From: Actinomycetota bacterium
Lineage (GTDB): Bacteria > Actinomycetota > Actinomycetes > Actinomycetales > Microbacteriaceae
Length of the DNA stretch: 11,866 bases
Reading direction: 5' to 3'
Assembly (NCBI GenBank): GCA_009704705.1
Contig: WLDR01000036.1
Span: 1-11,866, forward strand
Shown here piece by piece: positions 1 through 6,854 of the stretch. The notes beneath the pieces are model-generated. The model saw only the letters and a program-made list of their open reading frames with translations, was not told where the DNA came from and did no database searches. Position 1 is the stretch's first letter; each line of letters starts with the position of its first letter. Made by a program: the position numbers and the translations under genes.

Positions 1-319
1 CGATTGCTGCGAATTCCGAGTACGCATCTCGGAGGTGACGCACGGTCACGTCGAGTGGCGCCCCGACGCGCACGCTTGCACGCCACGCAACCTCCAGCGC
101 TGACGCGGGCCCCGCAGCGCTACTCCCAAGTTCACTGCTCCCACGAGCACTCTCCCGACGGTCACTTCCCCGACAATCAAGGCCCGCGGCCGCCCAAGCA
201 ACACTTGGCGAAAGCCCTGTCCGGATGAAGGCGGCGAGGATGTCGCATTTTCGCGCGAGCCCGTCCCAATCTGTTGTCACAACAGGTCTTCGGCGAAACC
301 GACTCAGCTCGAATCGCAT
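1..319 (-). CDS. tadB: TadB-like type II secretion F-family protein, partial (C-terminus off the left edge)
   Basis: Reading the minus strand from an ATG at 319 gives an open frame to base 1 with no stop: M-R-F-E-L-S-R-F then, from an internal GTG at 280, V-T-T-D-W-D-G-L-A-R-K. The remainder includes ILAAFIRTGLSPSVAWAAAG, EVAWRASVRVGAPLDVTV and RHLRDAYSEFAAI. This pattern (short amphipathic helices, 'GLSPxxAW', 'VGAPLDVTVxxLRDAY') is that of the cytoplasmic part of T2SSF/TadB platform proteins, which sit in the inner membrane and anchor the pilus ATPase. It directly follows the TadA ATPase gene on the same strand. The ATG at 319 would overlap the tadA stop by 16 bases, suggesting translational coupling. 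The GTG at 280 would leave a 23-base gap. Neither start has a strong Shine-Dalgarno sequence. Membrane helices expected further on lie outside the window. Identity rests on family pattern plus context; TadB rather than TadC is inferred from the order. Confidence 0.72.
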   Translation of the reverse strand, partial: MRFELSRFRRRPVVTTDWDGLARKCDILAAFIRTGLSPSVAWAAAGLDCRGSDRRESARGSSELGSSAAGPASALEVAWRASVRVGAPLDVTVRHLRDAYSEFAAI

Positions 320-1338
320 CGCAACCGCGACATGTCATCGACACGCAGTGACCCGATTCCGGTCAGTCTTCGACCGGCATTCGTTCTTGTCAGAAAGTAC
401 ACATCATCGAATGCCGAGGCGGCCTGAGCAGCGAGTTGCGTTGGCGCTAGCCCTGCGAGTGCCCCGAGCGATTCGAGCCGGCCGGCGACTGCCGAAAGCG
501 AGCCCGCGTGAACGGTAGACCCACCCGCATGTCCAGAGTTATGGGCGAGCATTACCTCGAGAATTTCGCCACCGCGCATTTCTCCGACGACGATTCGGTC
601 GGGTCGCATGCGCAACGTTTGTCGAACGAGATCGCCAAGTCCAATCGCGCCCGCGCCCTCAATGTTCGCTTGCCGGCATTGAAGCGATACGACGTGCGGA
701 TGATCAACCCGCAATTCCGCGACATCCTCAACCGTGACGATGCGCAGGTTGTCAGGCAGCGACGCAAGTAGTGCCGCCGCAAGTGTGGTCTTGCCCGTTC
801 CCGTCGCGCCCGCAACGAGAAAACTTCGCCCGGCTCGAGCCCGCGCCGCAAGCTCGGCACTCTCACTCGCGGATACCAACCCCAACTCGACGAGCCGCTC
901 GAGCCGGGGCGGAACGTCAATCGGCACCCGCACCGAAATGACGGTTCCCGCACAACTCGCCGGCGGCAGAACGGCATGCACACGAAGACCCCCATCCAGA
1001 CGAACATCGGCGAACGGCGTGGCCACGTCGATATGCCGACCGCCTCGATCGATGAGTTCGAATGCGAGTGCGCGATGTTCGTGTTCGCTGAAGCTCCAAC
1101 CGGCAACGCGCTCGAACCCGCCACCTTCGTCACACCACGCACCGTTGGGCCCGATGACGACATCGGTCACGCCCGGCCGATTGACCAGGTCCTCGAGCCG
1201 TTCCGCGATTTCGTGCACGGCCTGACGATGCCGAGTAGCCGCACGAACATCCACCCGCGAGATCACGAGTGTGGACAAAGAAGGAGGCGGCACAAGTTGG
1301 GGGGAACTGTGCCGCCTGTCACGCAACGTTGCAGGCAA
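304..1338 (-). CDS. tadA: TadA/CpaF-family pilus (type II/IV secretion) ATPase
   Basis: Cytoplasmic hexameric ATPase that powers assembly of Tad/Flp-type pili or related secretion. Residues counted from the furthest start (TTG at 1338, 344 aa): an N-terminal domain with 'VNRPGVTDVVIGPNG' (52-66), Walker A GATGTGKTT (177-185), Walker B region RPDRIVVGEMRGGE with catalytic-type Glu (about 245-258), and the family His box HAGGSTVHAGS (270-280). Length suits actinobacterial TadA (about 320-400 aa). The start is uncertain: in-frame alternatives are TTG 1278, GTG 1266 and GTG 1254, and none has a clear ribosome site. A strong hairpin at 1286-1316 makes the shorter forms (1278 or 1254-1266) attractive, since it would then lie in the leader. 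The downstream neighbour is a TadB-like gene. No ssd/CpaE-like gene lies upstream; instead acs is divergent. Family assignment is firm; which pilus it serves cannot be told from this window. Confidence 0.9.
   Translation of the reverse strand: MPATLRDRRHSSPQLVPPPSLSTLVISRVDVRAATRHRQAVHEIAERLEDLVNRPGVTDVVIGPNGAWCDEGGGFERVAGWSFSEHEHRALAFELIDRGGRHIDVATPFADVRLDGGLRVHAVLPPASCAGTVISVRVPIDVPPRLERLVELGLVSASESAELAARARAGRSFLVAGATGTGKTTLAAALLASLPDNLRIVTVEDVAELRVDHPHVVSLQCRQANIEGAGAIGLGDLVRQTLRMRPDRIVVGEMRGGEILEVMLAHNSGHAGGSTVHAGSLSAVAGRLESLGALAGLAPTQLAAQAASAFDDVYFLTRTNAGRRLTGIGSLRVDDMSRLRCDSS
1286..1316. other. stem-loop at the 5' end of tadA
   Basis: GGCGGCACA (1286-1294) pairs with TGTGCCGCC (1308-1316). 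After one bulged A, GTT (1296-1298) pairs with AAC (1305-1307), leaving a six-G loop (six C on the tadA strand). That is 12 paired bases in 31 nt. It lies either in the first codons or in the leader of tadA, depending on the true start. There is no T-run on either side, so it does not look like a standard terminator. A translational control element or a protein-binding dyad is possible; function is inference. Confidence 0.45.
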
Positions 1339-1542
1339 CAGTTACGTGAGAACCGGATTATTCATCAGGAACAGCGTTAGTTTATGGTCGGAATTATCTG
1401 CGACTTCACTAGATTTATGATGAGAAATCGAGCAGTCGGAATCATGTGACCCACCGGAGACTCATTCCGGGGTAAATCCCCTCACGAATCAATTTCCGTT
1501 AGAGGTTCCCGGTCCATTTGTCGTGTCAAGGAAGCACAGAAT
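1339..1542. promoter_or_regulatory. divergent tadA/acs intergenic region with acs ribosome site
   Basis: No gene is visible in these 204 bases. A good Shine-Dalgarno AAGGAA (1528-1533) sits 9 bases before the acs ATG. An A+T-rich stretch at 1380-1425 includes TATGAT (1416-1421), which could be a -10 for acs, but no convincing -35 is placed before it. A small dyad GGGG-TAAAT-CCCC occupies 1469-1481. No clear CRP/GlxR-type TGTGA-N6-TCACA site is present. The two promoters must both lie here, but I cannot place them firmly. Confidence 0.4.
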
Positions 1543-3507
1543 ATGTCGAACAACATTGACCACCTGATGAACGAGGACCGACGGTTCGCCCCGTCGCCGG
1601 ATTTTTCAGCGAAAGCCGTCGCGCAAGCAGACCTCTACGCCGAGGCACAACGTGACCGACGGGCGTTCTGGAAACACCAAGCAGAATCTCTCGTCAGCTG
1701 GCAGAAGCCGTTCACACACGTGCTCGATTGGGCGAACGCCCCGTTTGCCCGGTGGTTCGACGATGGTGAGCTCAACGTCGCCTACAACTGTCTCGATCGA
1801 CACGTCGAAGCCGGTCACGGCGGGCGCGTCGCGTTTCACTTCGAAGGTGAACCCGGGGATTCCAGATCAGTCACGTATGCCGAACTGACCGACGAGGTCA
1901 AGCGCATATCCAACGCCCTCACAGACCTCGGTGTTACGGCTGGCGATCGAGTCGCAATCTACATGCCGCACATTCCCGAAGCCGCGGCGGCCATGTTGGC
2001 CTGCGCGCGAATCGGTGCGCCACACTCCGTTGTCTTCGGTGGATTCTCGGCCGAAAGCCTTCGCAGTCGAATCGACGATGCGCAGGCCACGGTCGTCATC
2101 ACCGCAGACGGTGGCAACCGCAAAGGAAAGGTCTTGCCGTTGAAGCCCGTGGTGGATGCCGCACTCGCGGCCAGCGAAACCGCGCCAGCCCAGGCCACCG
2201 TTCGCCACGTGGTTGTCGTCAATCGATGTGGCAACGAAATCGATTGGCACGAGGGTCGCGACCACTGGTGGCACGACCTGCGCGACAACGCCAGCCCCGA
2301 GCACACGCCACAAGGATTCTCCGCGGAGCATCCGCTCTTCATTCTCTACACGAGCGGCACCACGGGTAAGCCAAAGGGGATTCTGCACACCACCGGCGGG
2401 TATCTCACTCAGGCCGCCTTCACGCACCGCAATGTCTTCGATCTGCGCCCCGAAAGCGACACCTACTGGTGTACCGCGGATGTGGGTTGGATTACCGGTC
2501 ACACCTACGTGGTCTACGGGCCGCTCGCCAACGGAGCGACCAGCATCATGTACGAGGGCACGCCCGACACACCTCACGCTGGGCGCTGGTGGGAGATTGT
2601 CGAGAAGCATGGTGTGACGCAGCTCTATACGGCGCCGACGGCGATTCGAACCTTCATGAAGATCGGACCACAGGTTCCCGAACAGTTCGACCTGTCAAGC
2701 CTGCGCTTGCTCGGTTCGGTCGGTGAACCCATCAATCCGGAGGCGTGGATTTGGTATCACGATGTCATCGGCGGCGGCACGACACCCATCGTCGACACGT
2801 GGTGGCAAACCGAAACGGGAGCGATCATGATCTCCGCCCTGCCCGGCATCACGACGCTGAAACCGGGCAGCGCCCAAACTCCCCTGCCAGGAATTTCAAT
2901 CGCCATTGTCGAAGACGATGGCACTCCGATCACGAACGAGGATGGTGGCCTGCTCACGATTACCGAGCCGTGGCCGTCGATGTTGCGAGGAATTTGGGGC
3001 GACCCCGATCGCTTCGTGGAAACGTACTGGGAGAAATTCGGCACCATGTACTTCGCCGGCGACGGGGCCCGCAGAGATGCTGACGGGGATGTGTGGCTCC
3101 TCGGCCGCGTTGACGATGTGATGAACGTCTCGGGTCACCGACTTTCGACAGCAGAAATCGAGTCTGCCCTCGTCGCGAACCAGATGGTTGCCGAGGCTGC
3201 CGTCGTGGGCGCTGCCGACGACGTCACCGGCCAGGCGGTTGTTGCCTTCGTGATTATCAAGTCAAGCCATGTCGATGACATGCCGGCGGCCGAGCAAAGC
3301 GCGGCCTTGCGTGCGCACGTCGCGACGCAGATTGGTGCCATTGCCCGACCGGCGAAGGTCTATCTCGTCGCTGAGTTGCCCAAGACGCGAAGTGGAAAGA
3401 TTATGCGCCGACTTCTGCGTGACGTTGCAGAAGGTCGACCCATTGGCGACACAACGACGCTCACGGATCCAGCCGTGCTGAGCATCATCAACGCCCAGGT
3501 GCACTAG
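1543..3507 (+). CDS. acs: acetyl-CoA synthetase (AMP-forming acetate-CoA ligase)
   Basis: Converts acetate, ATP and CoA to acetyl-CoA, AMP and PPi in the cytoplasm, the high-affinity route of acetate use. The 654-aa length is standard for Acs. Visible motifs: N-terminal Acs-type region with 'FWKHQAESLVSW' (42-53); P-loop YTSGTTGKPKG (269-279); WCTADVGWITGHTYVVYGPL (309-328); DTWWQTETG (418-426), whose Trp pair belongs to the small acyl pocket of acetate-specific enzymes; YFAGDGARRDADG (503-515); hinge region GRVDDVMNVSGHR (521-533); and C-terminal PKTRSGKIMRR with catalytic Lys619, the residue that Pat-type acetyltransferases modify in well-studied homologues. The ATG at 1543 is chosen for the AAGGAA ribosome site 9 bases upstream. 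The gene is monocistronic and divergent from tadA. Its stop TAG (3505-3507) directly abuts the stop of the convergent ridA gene, with no terminator between. All key motifs are intact. Confidence 0.97.
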   Translation: MSNNIDHLMNEDRRFAPSPDFSAKAVAQADLYAEAQRDRRAFWKHQAESLVSWQKPFTHVLDWANAPFARWFDDGELNVAYNCLDRHVEAGHGGRVAFHFEGEPGDSRSVTYAELTDEVKRISNALTDLGVTAGDRVAIYMPHIPEAAAAMLACARIGAPHSVVFGGFSAESLRSRIDDAQATVVITADGGNRKGKVLPLKPVVDAALAASETAPAQATVRHVVVVNRCGNEIDWHEGRDHWWHDLRDNASPEHTPQGFSAEHPLFILYTSGTTGKPKGILHTTGGYLTQAAFTHRNVFDLRPESDTYWCTADVGWITGHTYVVYGPLANGATSIMYEGTPDTPHAGRWWEIVEKHGVTQLYTAPTAIRTFMKIGPQVPEQFDLSSLRLLGSVGEPINPEAWIWYHDVIGGGTTPIVDTWWQTETGAIMISALPGITTLKPGSAQTPLPGISIAIVEDDGTPITNEDGGLLTITEPWPSMLRGIWGDPDRFVETYWEKFGTMYFAGDGARRDADGDVWLLGRVDDVMNVSGHRLSTAEIESALVANQMVAEAAVVGAADDVTGQAVVAFVIIKSSHVDDMPAAEQSAALRAHVATQIGAIARPAKVYLVAELPKTRSGKIMRRLLRDVAEGRPIGDTTTLTDPAVLSIINAQVH

Positions 3508-3978
3508 CTACGTGAAGGCGACGACGATTTCGACCTCGACCGGCGCGTCGAGTGGCAGCACGGAAACACCCACGGCAGAGCGGGCGTGACGACCCGCGTC
3601 TCCAAAGATCTCGACAAGGGTTTCGGATGCGCCATTGATGACGCCGGGTTGACCAGTGAATCCGGGGTCAGAGGAAACGAAACCCGTCACCTTAACAATC
3701 TGCGTGACACGGTCGAGCGACCCGATGGCTGACTTGACCGCGGCGAGCGCGTTGAGCACGCACGTGCGTGCGAAGTCTTTCGCGTCTTCCGCGCTCACTA
3801 GCCCGTGCCCGTCTCCCACCTTGCCCGTGGCTGGCAGGACACCCGCCACGAATGGGAGCTGGCCGGCAGTGAAGACCAAGTCGCCATGAATCATTGCGGG
3901 GACGTACGCCGCAACCGGTGGAACGAGCTCCGGTAAGTCAATGCCGAGCTCCGCCAAACGCGCTTCAAAATTTGCCAT
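3508..3978 (-). CDS. RidA/YjgF/UK114-family protein (L-PSP subgroup)
   Basis: 156-aa RidA-superfamily protein, the family that hydrolyses reactive enamine/imine intermediates released by PLP enzymes; members form trimers with active sites at subunit interfaces. 'GDLVFTAGQLPFVAG' (32-46) is the family's start, 'FARTCVLNALAAVKSAIGSLD' (69-89) the central helix, 'VVKVTGFVSSDPGF'-like text (IVKVTGF, 94-100) the core strand, and HARSAVGV (131-138) carries Arg133, which aligns with the carboxylate-binding Arg105 of E. coli RidA. It ends PVEVEIVVAFT. It is longer than classic RidA (about 128 aa), fitting the subgroup often annotated 'endoribonuclease L-PSP' that is found next to DUF4177 and PBP genes in actinobacteria. 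The true substrate is unknown. It is probably co-transcribed with the DUF4177 gene 51 bases upstream; the gap contains a hairpin and no clear ribosome site. Confidence 0.85.
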   Translation of the reverse strand: MANFEARLAELGIDLPELVPPVAAYVPAMIHGDLVFTAGQLPFVAGVLPATGKVGDGHGLVSAEDAKDFARTCVLNALAAVKSAIGSLDRVTQIVKVTGFVSSDPGFTGQPGVINGASETLVEIFGDAGRHARSAVGVSVLPLDAPVEVEIVVAFT

Positions 3979-3992
3979 GACCCAAGCCTAGG

Positions 3993-4019
3993 TGAGCGCC
4001 GTTTCTCGGGTGGCGCTCA
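3993..4019. other. hairpin between the DUF4177 and ridA genes
   Basis: TGAGCGCC (3993-4000) and GGCGCTCA (4012-4019) form a perfect 8-bp stem with an 11-base loop. Weaker outer pairing of CCAAG (3982-3986) with CTTGG further out extends it. No T-run follows on the minus strand, so it is a poor terminator. It could stabilise or attenuate the transcript ahead of ridA; function is inferred. Confidence 0.4.
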
Positions 4020-4029
4020 GACGCCTTGG

Positions 4030-4182
4030 TTAGGCGACAGGGCGCTTGAAGTACGCCACGAGACCGCCCTCGGGGCCCGTCACGATCTGCACGAGTTCCC
4101 ACCCGTCGATTCCCCAGGTGTTGAGAATCGCCGTTGTGTTGTGAATCATCAGCGGTGTCGTTGCATATTCCCACGTGACCAT
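4030..4182 (-). CDS. DUF4177-like small protein (50 aa)
   Basis: A small gene. From ATG at 4182 it reads MVTWEYATTPLMIHNTTAIL, then NTWGIDGWELVQIVTGPEGG and LVAYFKRPVA, then TAA. The pattern 'WEYATTPL ... LNxWGxDGWELVQIV ... LVAYFKRP' is typical of the DUF4177 family, a very small one-strand/one-helix fold of unknown function. A strong Shine-Dalgarno GAGGAG (4192-4197 on the minus strand) lies 9 bases upstream of the ATG. It precedes the RidA-family gene on the same strand, and the corresponding pair in mycobacteria (Rv3678A/Rv3678c, from memory) is arranged the same way. The biochemical role is unknown; the conserved pairing suggests a shared function or regulation. Confidence 0.88.
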   Translation of the reverse strand: MVTWEYATTPLMIHNTTAILNTWGIDGWELVQIVTGPEGGLVAYFKRPVA

Positions 4183-4239
4183 CGCTGGCGCTCCTCGCTA
4201 TCGGCTTGTTCCCAAGTTTTTCGGGATACTCTTTATCCT
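4183..4239. promoter_or_regulatory. 57-bp divergent promoter region between DUF4177 gene and PBP gene, with a 15-bp dyad
   Basis: All control for two transcription units must fit in 57 bases. GGATA (4224-4228) and TATCC (4234-4238) form a perfect dyad around CTCTT, ending one base before the PBP start. The plus strand has a possible -10 GATACT (4225-4230), about 10 bases before the PBP ATG. The minus strand has a possible -10 TAGGAT (4241-4236). With no ribosome site in front of the PBP ATG, a leaderless or nearly leaderless PBP transcript is plausible. The -35 elements are not convincing. Confidence 0.4.
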
Positions 4240-6849
4240 ATGTTTGCCAAGGCACCCAAGTCTGTCCGTCAGACCGGCGGAATCGTCACTCTCGTCGGAA
4301 TGAGCGCCGTAGCGGCTGTTCTCGTCGCTGCCTCTGTCACTCCCGCAATGGCCGTCACAGGGCTTGCAGCCAACAGCACCCTCGGCATCTTTGACAATCT
4401 CCCCGACTACTTGCAAATTGACCAGCTCGCTCAGAAGACGAGTCTTTACGCCAAGGGGAGTGACGGGCAAGACGTTCTTCTCGCATCCTTCTACGCGCAA
4501 AACCGCGAAGAAGTGAGTCTCGACGAAATCTCACCCTTCGTCATCGACGCCGCAATCGCCACAGAAGACCCGCGCTTCTATGAGCACGGTGGCGTGGACC
4601 TCATCGGAACATCACGCGCGTTGCTCTCCAATTTCATTGGCGGAACAGTTCAGGGTGGCTCATCCATCACACAGCAGTACGTGAAAAACGTCTTGGTTCA
4701 GAAAGCAGAAGGCTTATCAGATCCAGCGGCCCGCGATGCGGCGTATGCCGAAGCGACCGAGACCAGCGCCGAGCGAAAGCTCAAAGAGATGAAGCTTGCT
4801 ATCGGCCTCGAACAGGAATATTCGAAAGACGAAATCCTGACGGGCTACCTGAACATCGCCTCATTTGGTGGCCGAGTTTATGGAATTCAAAGTGCCGCAA
4901 AGACCTATTTTGGCGTCGATGCGAAAGACCTGACGCTTGAACAGGCGGCGAGCCTCATCGCAACCTTGAACAATCCCAACAACTTGCGCATCGACCAAGA
5001 GGAGAACCTCAAAGACAACGAGTCGCGTCGTGACTACGTCATTAGCCGAATGCTTGCTGAGGGCAAGATTTCACAAGCGCAGCACGACAAGGCTGTCAAG
5101 GCGCCGTTGACGCCGAAGATCACCCCGAGCTCCACTGGTTGCCAGTCGGCTGGCTCGTCCGCTTACTTCTGTGACTACGTCACGTGGATCATCCGCAACG
5201 ACCCCGCCTTTGGCGCGACAGAAGACGAACGCTGGAACGCCTTCCAGCGCGGTGGTTGGAAAATCATGACAACCCTGAACGTCGGAGTACAAGAGGCGGC
5301 AACCAATGCTGAGGGGACGTGGGTTCCGCGAACCTACGACGGAATCGAGATCGGTTCCGCTGCCGTTTCTGTCGAGGTTGGCACGGGTCGGGTGATTGCC
5401 ATGGCGCAGAACAAGGCCTACTCGAATGATCCGGAAATCACGCAGACCGACCCGGCATACACATCGGTCAACTACAGCACCGACAAGTTGTATGGCAGCT
5501 CATCCGGCTTCCAGGTCGGTTCGACATACAAGGTCTTCGCTCTCGCCGAGTGGCTCAAGGCCGGGCACGGTCTCGGTGAAACAGTGGATGGCCGCGCCGA
5601 AGTCGATGGTGCGCCGCGCAAGTGGTCCATGTCGACGTTCACCAACTCGTGTGATGGCGCCGGCGGCGCTGACTGGTCGACAATCAACGATGGAAACAAC
5701 CCCGGTGGCATCATCGACGCGCTGACTGCCACGACGAACTCCATCAACACCGCGTATATCGCCATGTCGCAAAAACTTGACCTGTGTGCGATTCGCAAAA
5801 CGGCCGAGAGCCTGCTAGTTCACCGTGCTGACGGAGACGTTCTCGCGAGTGGTCCGGCGGCAACGCTCGGCACAAACGAGATCGCTCCGTTGACGATGGC
5901 CGTTGCCGTGGCTGGCATCGCCAACCAGGGCGTGGTGTGTAGTCCTATCGCAATCGACAGAATTACGGATGCGAACGGCAAAGACATCCCACCGCCCAAG
6001 TCAACCTGCACCCAAGCGATCACGCCTCAGGTTGCCAACACTGTCGCCTATGCAATGGCGTCCGTCATTTACAGCGGCACGGCAACCGCATCCAACACCG
6101 GCGACGGAATTCCCCTGATGGGCAAGACGGGAACGACAGACGACGCCGTGCACACGTGGATGGTCGGCGGAAGTTCAAAGGTGGCCACGGCGGTGTGGGT
6201 GGGCAATGTTGTCGGATTCAGCTCGCTCTCCGACTTCTCGTTCAACGGCGTTGCGGGTAACCGGGTTCGCCACCAAATTTTCCGCGAAATCATGGCCACG
6301 GCAAACGGCGTTTACGGCGGGGAAGCGTTCGGCAGTCCCGACTCGACCATGATGGGCGGAGGCCGTTCTGTTCCAGTTCCCGACACGAAGGGTCTCACCT
6401 TCGACCAAGCCAAGCAGTTACTCGAAGCAGCCGGACTATCCGTTCAGAACGGCGGCGGGGTTGACTCAGAGCTCGCTGTTGGCAAGGTTGTGAGGACTGA
6501 TCCCGCCGTGGGAACGACAATCAACGGTGCCGCGCTCGTCACGGTTTACACAAGCAATGGAACGCTCGTCGCGGGTCCGCCAACGCAGGTCGGCAAGACC
6601 GAAGCGCAGGCCCGAGCCGCCCTGTCTAGATGGACCATCCGGGTTGTCTATCTGAATCCGCCGGCTGACATATGTCGCCCGGTTGACGGCGGCGAAGGCG
6701 ATCCCGGGGAGGCACCGACCCCGACGCCGACGCCGGTGGTCACGTGTGTTCCTGCCCCGAATCCCAACCAAGGCAAGGTGACGAAGCAAACTCCGAGTGG
6801 CGGATTCGTCAAGAGCACTGCTCAAGTCACGCTGACGGTTCAGAACTAA
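4240..6849 (+). CDS. ponA2: bifunctional class A penicillin-binding protein with PASTA domains (PonA2-like)
   Basis: Peptidoglycan glycosyltransferase/transpeptidase anchored in the membrane and acting outside it. Counted from ATG 4240 (869 aa): one hydrophobic segment (about 14-38); GT51 glycosyltransferase domain with TEDPRFYEHGG (108-118, catalytic Glu109) and QGGSSITQQYVKN (138-150); transpeptidase with STYK (428-431, nucleophile Ser428), SIN (501-503) and KTGTT (629-633); then PASTA 1 (about 713-772, starting VPDTKGLTFDQAKQLL) and a modified PASTA 2 (about 778-868). All three penicillin-binding motifs are present. An in-frame extension back to 4141 exists but would overlap the DUF4177 gene antisense and encodes no family sequence, so the ATG followed by a basic residue and the TM segment is preferred; no strong ribosome site precedes it. 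PASTA 2 has an insertion with Pro-Thr repeats (826-832) between Cys812 and Cys836. The metallophosphoesterase gene starts 5 bases after the stop, so the two are probably one operon. Confidence 0.95.
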   Translation: MFAKAPKSVRQTGGIVTLVGMSAVAAVLVAASVTPAMAVTGLAANSTLGIFDNLPDYLQIDQLAQKTSLYAKGSDGQDVLLASFYAQNREEVSLDEISPFVIDAAIATEDPRFYEHGGVDLIGTSRALLSNFIGGTVQGGSSITQQYVKNVLVQKAEGLSDPAARDAAYAEATETSAERKLKEMKLAIGLEQEYSKDEILTGYLNIASFGGRVYGIQSAAKTYFGVDAKDLTLEQAASLIATLNNPNNLRIDQEENLKDNESRRDYVISRMLAEGKISQAQHDKAVKAPLTPKITPSSTGCQSAGSSAYFCDYVTWIIRNDPAFGATEDERWNAFQRGGWKIMTTLNVGVQEAATNAEGTWVPRTYDGIEIGSAAVSVEVGTGRVIAMAQNKAYSNDPEITQTDPAYTSVNYSTDKLYGSSSGFQVGSTYKVFALAEWLKAGHGLGETVDGRAEVDGAPRKWSMSTFTNSCDGAGGADWSTINDGNNPGGIIDALTATTNSINTAYIAMSQKLDLCAIRKTAESLLVHRADGDVLASGPAATLGTNEIAPLTMAVAVAGIANQGVVCSPIAIDRITDANGKDIPPPKSTCTQAITPQVANTVAYAMASVIYSGTATASNTGDGIPLMGKTGTTDDAVHTWMVGGSSKVATAVWVGNVVGFSSLSDFSFNGVAGNRVRHQIFREIMATANGVYGGEAFGSPDSTMMGGGRSVPVPDTKGLTFDQAKQLLEAAGLSVQNGGGVDSELAVGKVVRTDPAVGTTINGAALVTVYTSNGTLVAGPPTQVGKTEAQARAALSRWTIRVVYLNPPADICRPVDGGEGDPGEAPTPTPTPVVTCVPAPNPNQGKVTKQTPSGGFVKSTAQVTLTVQN

Positions 6850-6854
6850 CTCCG

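Noticed and set aside
4..771. Several plus-strand open frames antisense to the tad genes (4-228, 225-518, 508-771)
   Set aside because: Low-complexity Arg/Pro/Ser/Thr-rich translations with no family pattern; the minus strand encodes clear TadA and TadB-like sequence here.
734..1380. Plus-strand frames opposite tadA
   Set aside because: Ser/Arg/Thr-rich shadows of the tadA codons, with no ribosome site or recognisable motif.
1867..2610. 247-codon minus-strand open frame inside acs
   Set aside because: Antisense to a fully intact acs; typical long shadow frame in G+C-rich DNA.
4141..4239. N-terminal extension of the PBP back to 4141
   Set aside because: It would overlap the DUF4177 gene in antisense, encodes no membrane or family sequence and lacks a ribosome site; ATG 4240 directly precedes the basic-hydrophobic anchor.
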